Shown here piece after piece: positions 6,861 through 7,141 of a stretch of DNA of 7,141 nucleotides. This stretch comes from Candidatus Pelagibacter sp. (GTDB taxonomy: Bacteria; Pseudomonadota; Alphaproteobacteria; Pelagibacterales; Pelagibacteraceae): the NCBI GenBank assembly GCA_028097945.1, contig JAOHFJ010000024.1, positions 1-7,141 of the forward strand, read 5' to 3'. The notes under the pieces were generated by a model. It did not search any database. It worked only from the letters and a program-made list of their open reading frames with translations, and was not told where the DNA came from. The position numbers and the translations under genes are program-made. The number at the start of each line of letters is the position of its first letter. Positions within the stretch are counted from its first letter, which is position 1.

Positions 6861-7141
6861 TGATTAATTCAGAATTAAGAAAGAAAATGGCAGATAGTTG
6901 GTTCTCTTACCTACAAATGCAAATTTGTAAATCATTTGAACAAATTGAAAATAATAAGTTACAATTTACAAAAAGAGATTGGTGTAAAAAAGATATTAAA
7001 GAGGGAGGAGGAACTTCTTATCTTTTAACAGAAGGTAAAATCTTCGATAAAGTCGGAGTTAATAAATCAACAGTTTCAGGAGTATTTCCAAAAAAGTTTA
7101 GATCTAAAATTTTAGGAGCTGAAAAAAAAGGAAAATATTGG
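6860..7141 (+). CDS. hemF: Oxygen-dependent coproporphyrinogen III oxidase, N-terminal part (3' end outside window)
   Basis: HemF carries out the oxygen-dependent oxidative decarboxylation of coproporphyrinogen III to protoporphyrinogen IX, a late step of heme synthesis in the cytosol. Only the first 94 codons, of about 285-300 expected, lie in the window. The visible family pattern is an N-terminal helix (MADSWFSYLQMQICKSFEQIE), a Trp at 41, EGGGTSYLL (48-56), the EGKIFDKVGVNKSTVSG block (58-74; compare GGVFEQAGVNFSHVHG in E. coli) and the FPKKFRSKILGA segment. The frame is open to the window edge. The ATG overlaps the trmL TAA in a TAATG junction, typical of coupled genes; no Shine-Dalgarno sequence is evident. 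Reliance on the O2-dependent enzyme fits an aerobic lifestyle and the adjoining bc1 operon. Confidence 0.92.
   Translation, partial: MINSELRKKMADSWFSYLQMQICKSFEQIENNKLQFTKRDWCKKDIKEGGGTSYLLTEGKIFDKVGVNKSTVSGVFPKKFRSKILGAEKKGKYW

Noticed and set aside
1..7141. A novel defence, mobile or RNA-based system in the window
   Set aside because: Every stretch is accounted for by recognised housekeeping genes with spacers of 89 bp or less. No direct-repeat arrays, transposase, integrase, tRNA or rRNA sequence was seen.

Overview
The window is an AT-rich stretch of bacterial housekeeping chromosome. The protein families, the order pgeF-prs-rplY-pth-ychF beside a petABC operon and trmL-hemF, the very short spacers and the lysine/asparagine/isoleucine-rich proteins suggest a streamlined marine alphaproteobacterium of the SAR11 (Pelagibacterales) type. 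That assignment comes from recall of family and gene-order patterns, not from a database search.

Plus strand, left part (1-3782): the 3' end of a PgeF/YfiH (laccase-domain) gene runs in from outside the window. A promoter-like spacer follows, then prs (PRPP synthase), which carries an apparent -1 frameshift near its 5' end. After a second promoter-like spacer come rplY (long CTC-type L25 with an added low-complexity tail), pth (peptidyl-tRNA hydrolase) and ychF (ribosome-associated P-loop ATPase). The last three are tightly packed (5-nt gap, then 11-bp overlap) and form a translation-related operon.

Minus strand, middle (6321 down to 3759): petA-petB-petC encode the Rieske protein, cytochrome b and cytochrome c1, the three catalytic subunits of the cytochrome bc1 complex. 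petC converges on ychF, and the two coding regions overlap by 24 bp. The internal genes petB and petC have Shine-Dalgarno sequences placed inside the preceding gene. The first genes of the transcription units have none.

Plus strand, right end (6411-7141): trmL (tRNA wobble 2'-O-methyltransferase) and the 5' part of hemF (oxygen-dependent coproporphyrinogen III oxidase) are joined by a 1-base stop/start overlap. They diverge from petABC across an 89-bp spacer that must hold promoters for both directions. Heme synthesis therefore sits beside a heme-containing respiratory complex.

No RNA genes, mobile elements, CRISPR arrays or convincing new system were found, and no gene-free stretch exceeds 89 bp. 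The point most worth checking is the prs frameshift, which is probably a base-calling or assembly error but lies in a run of canonical-looking slippery heptamers.
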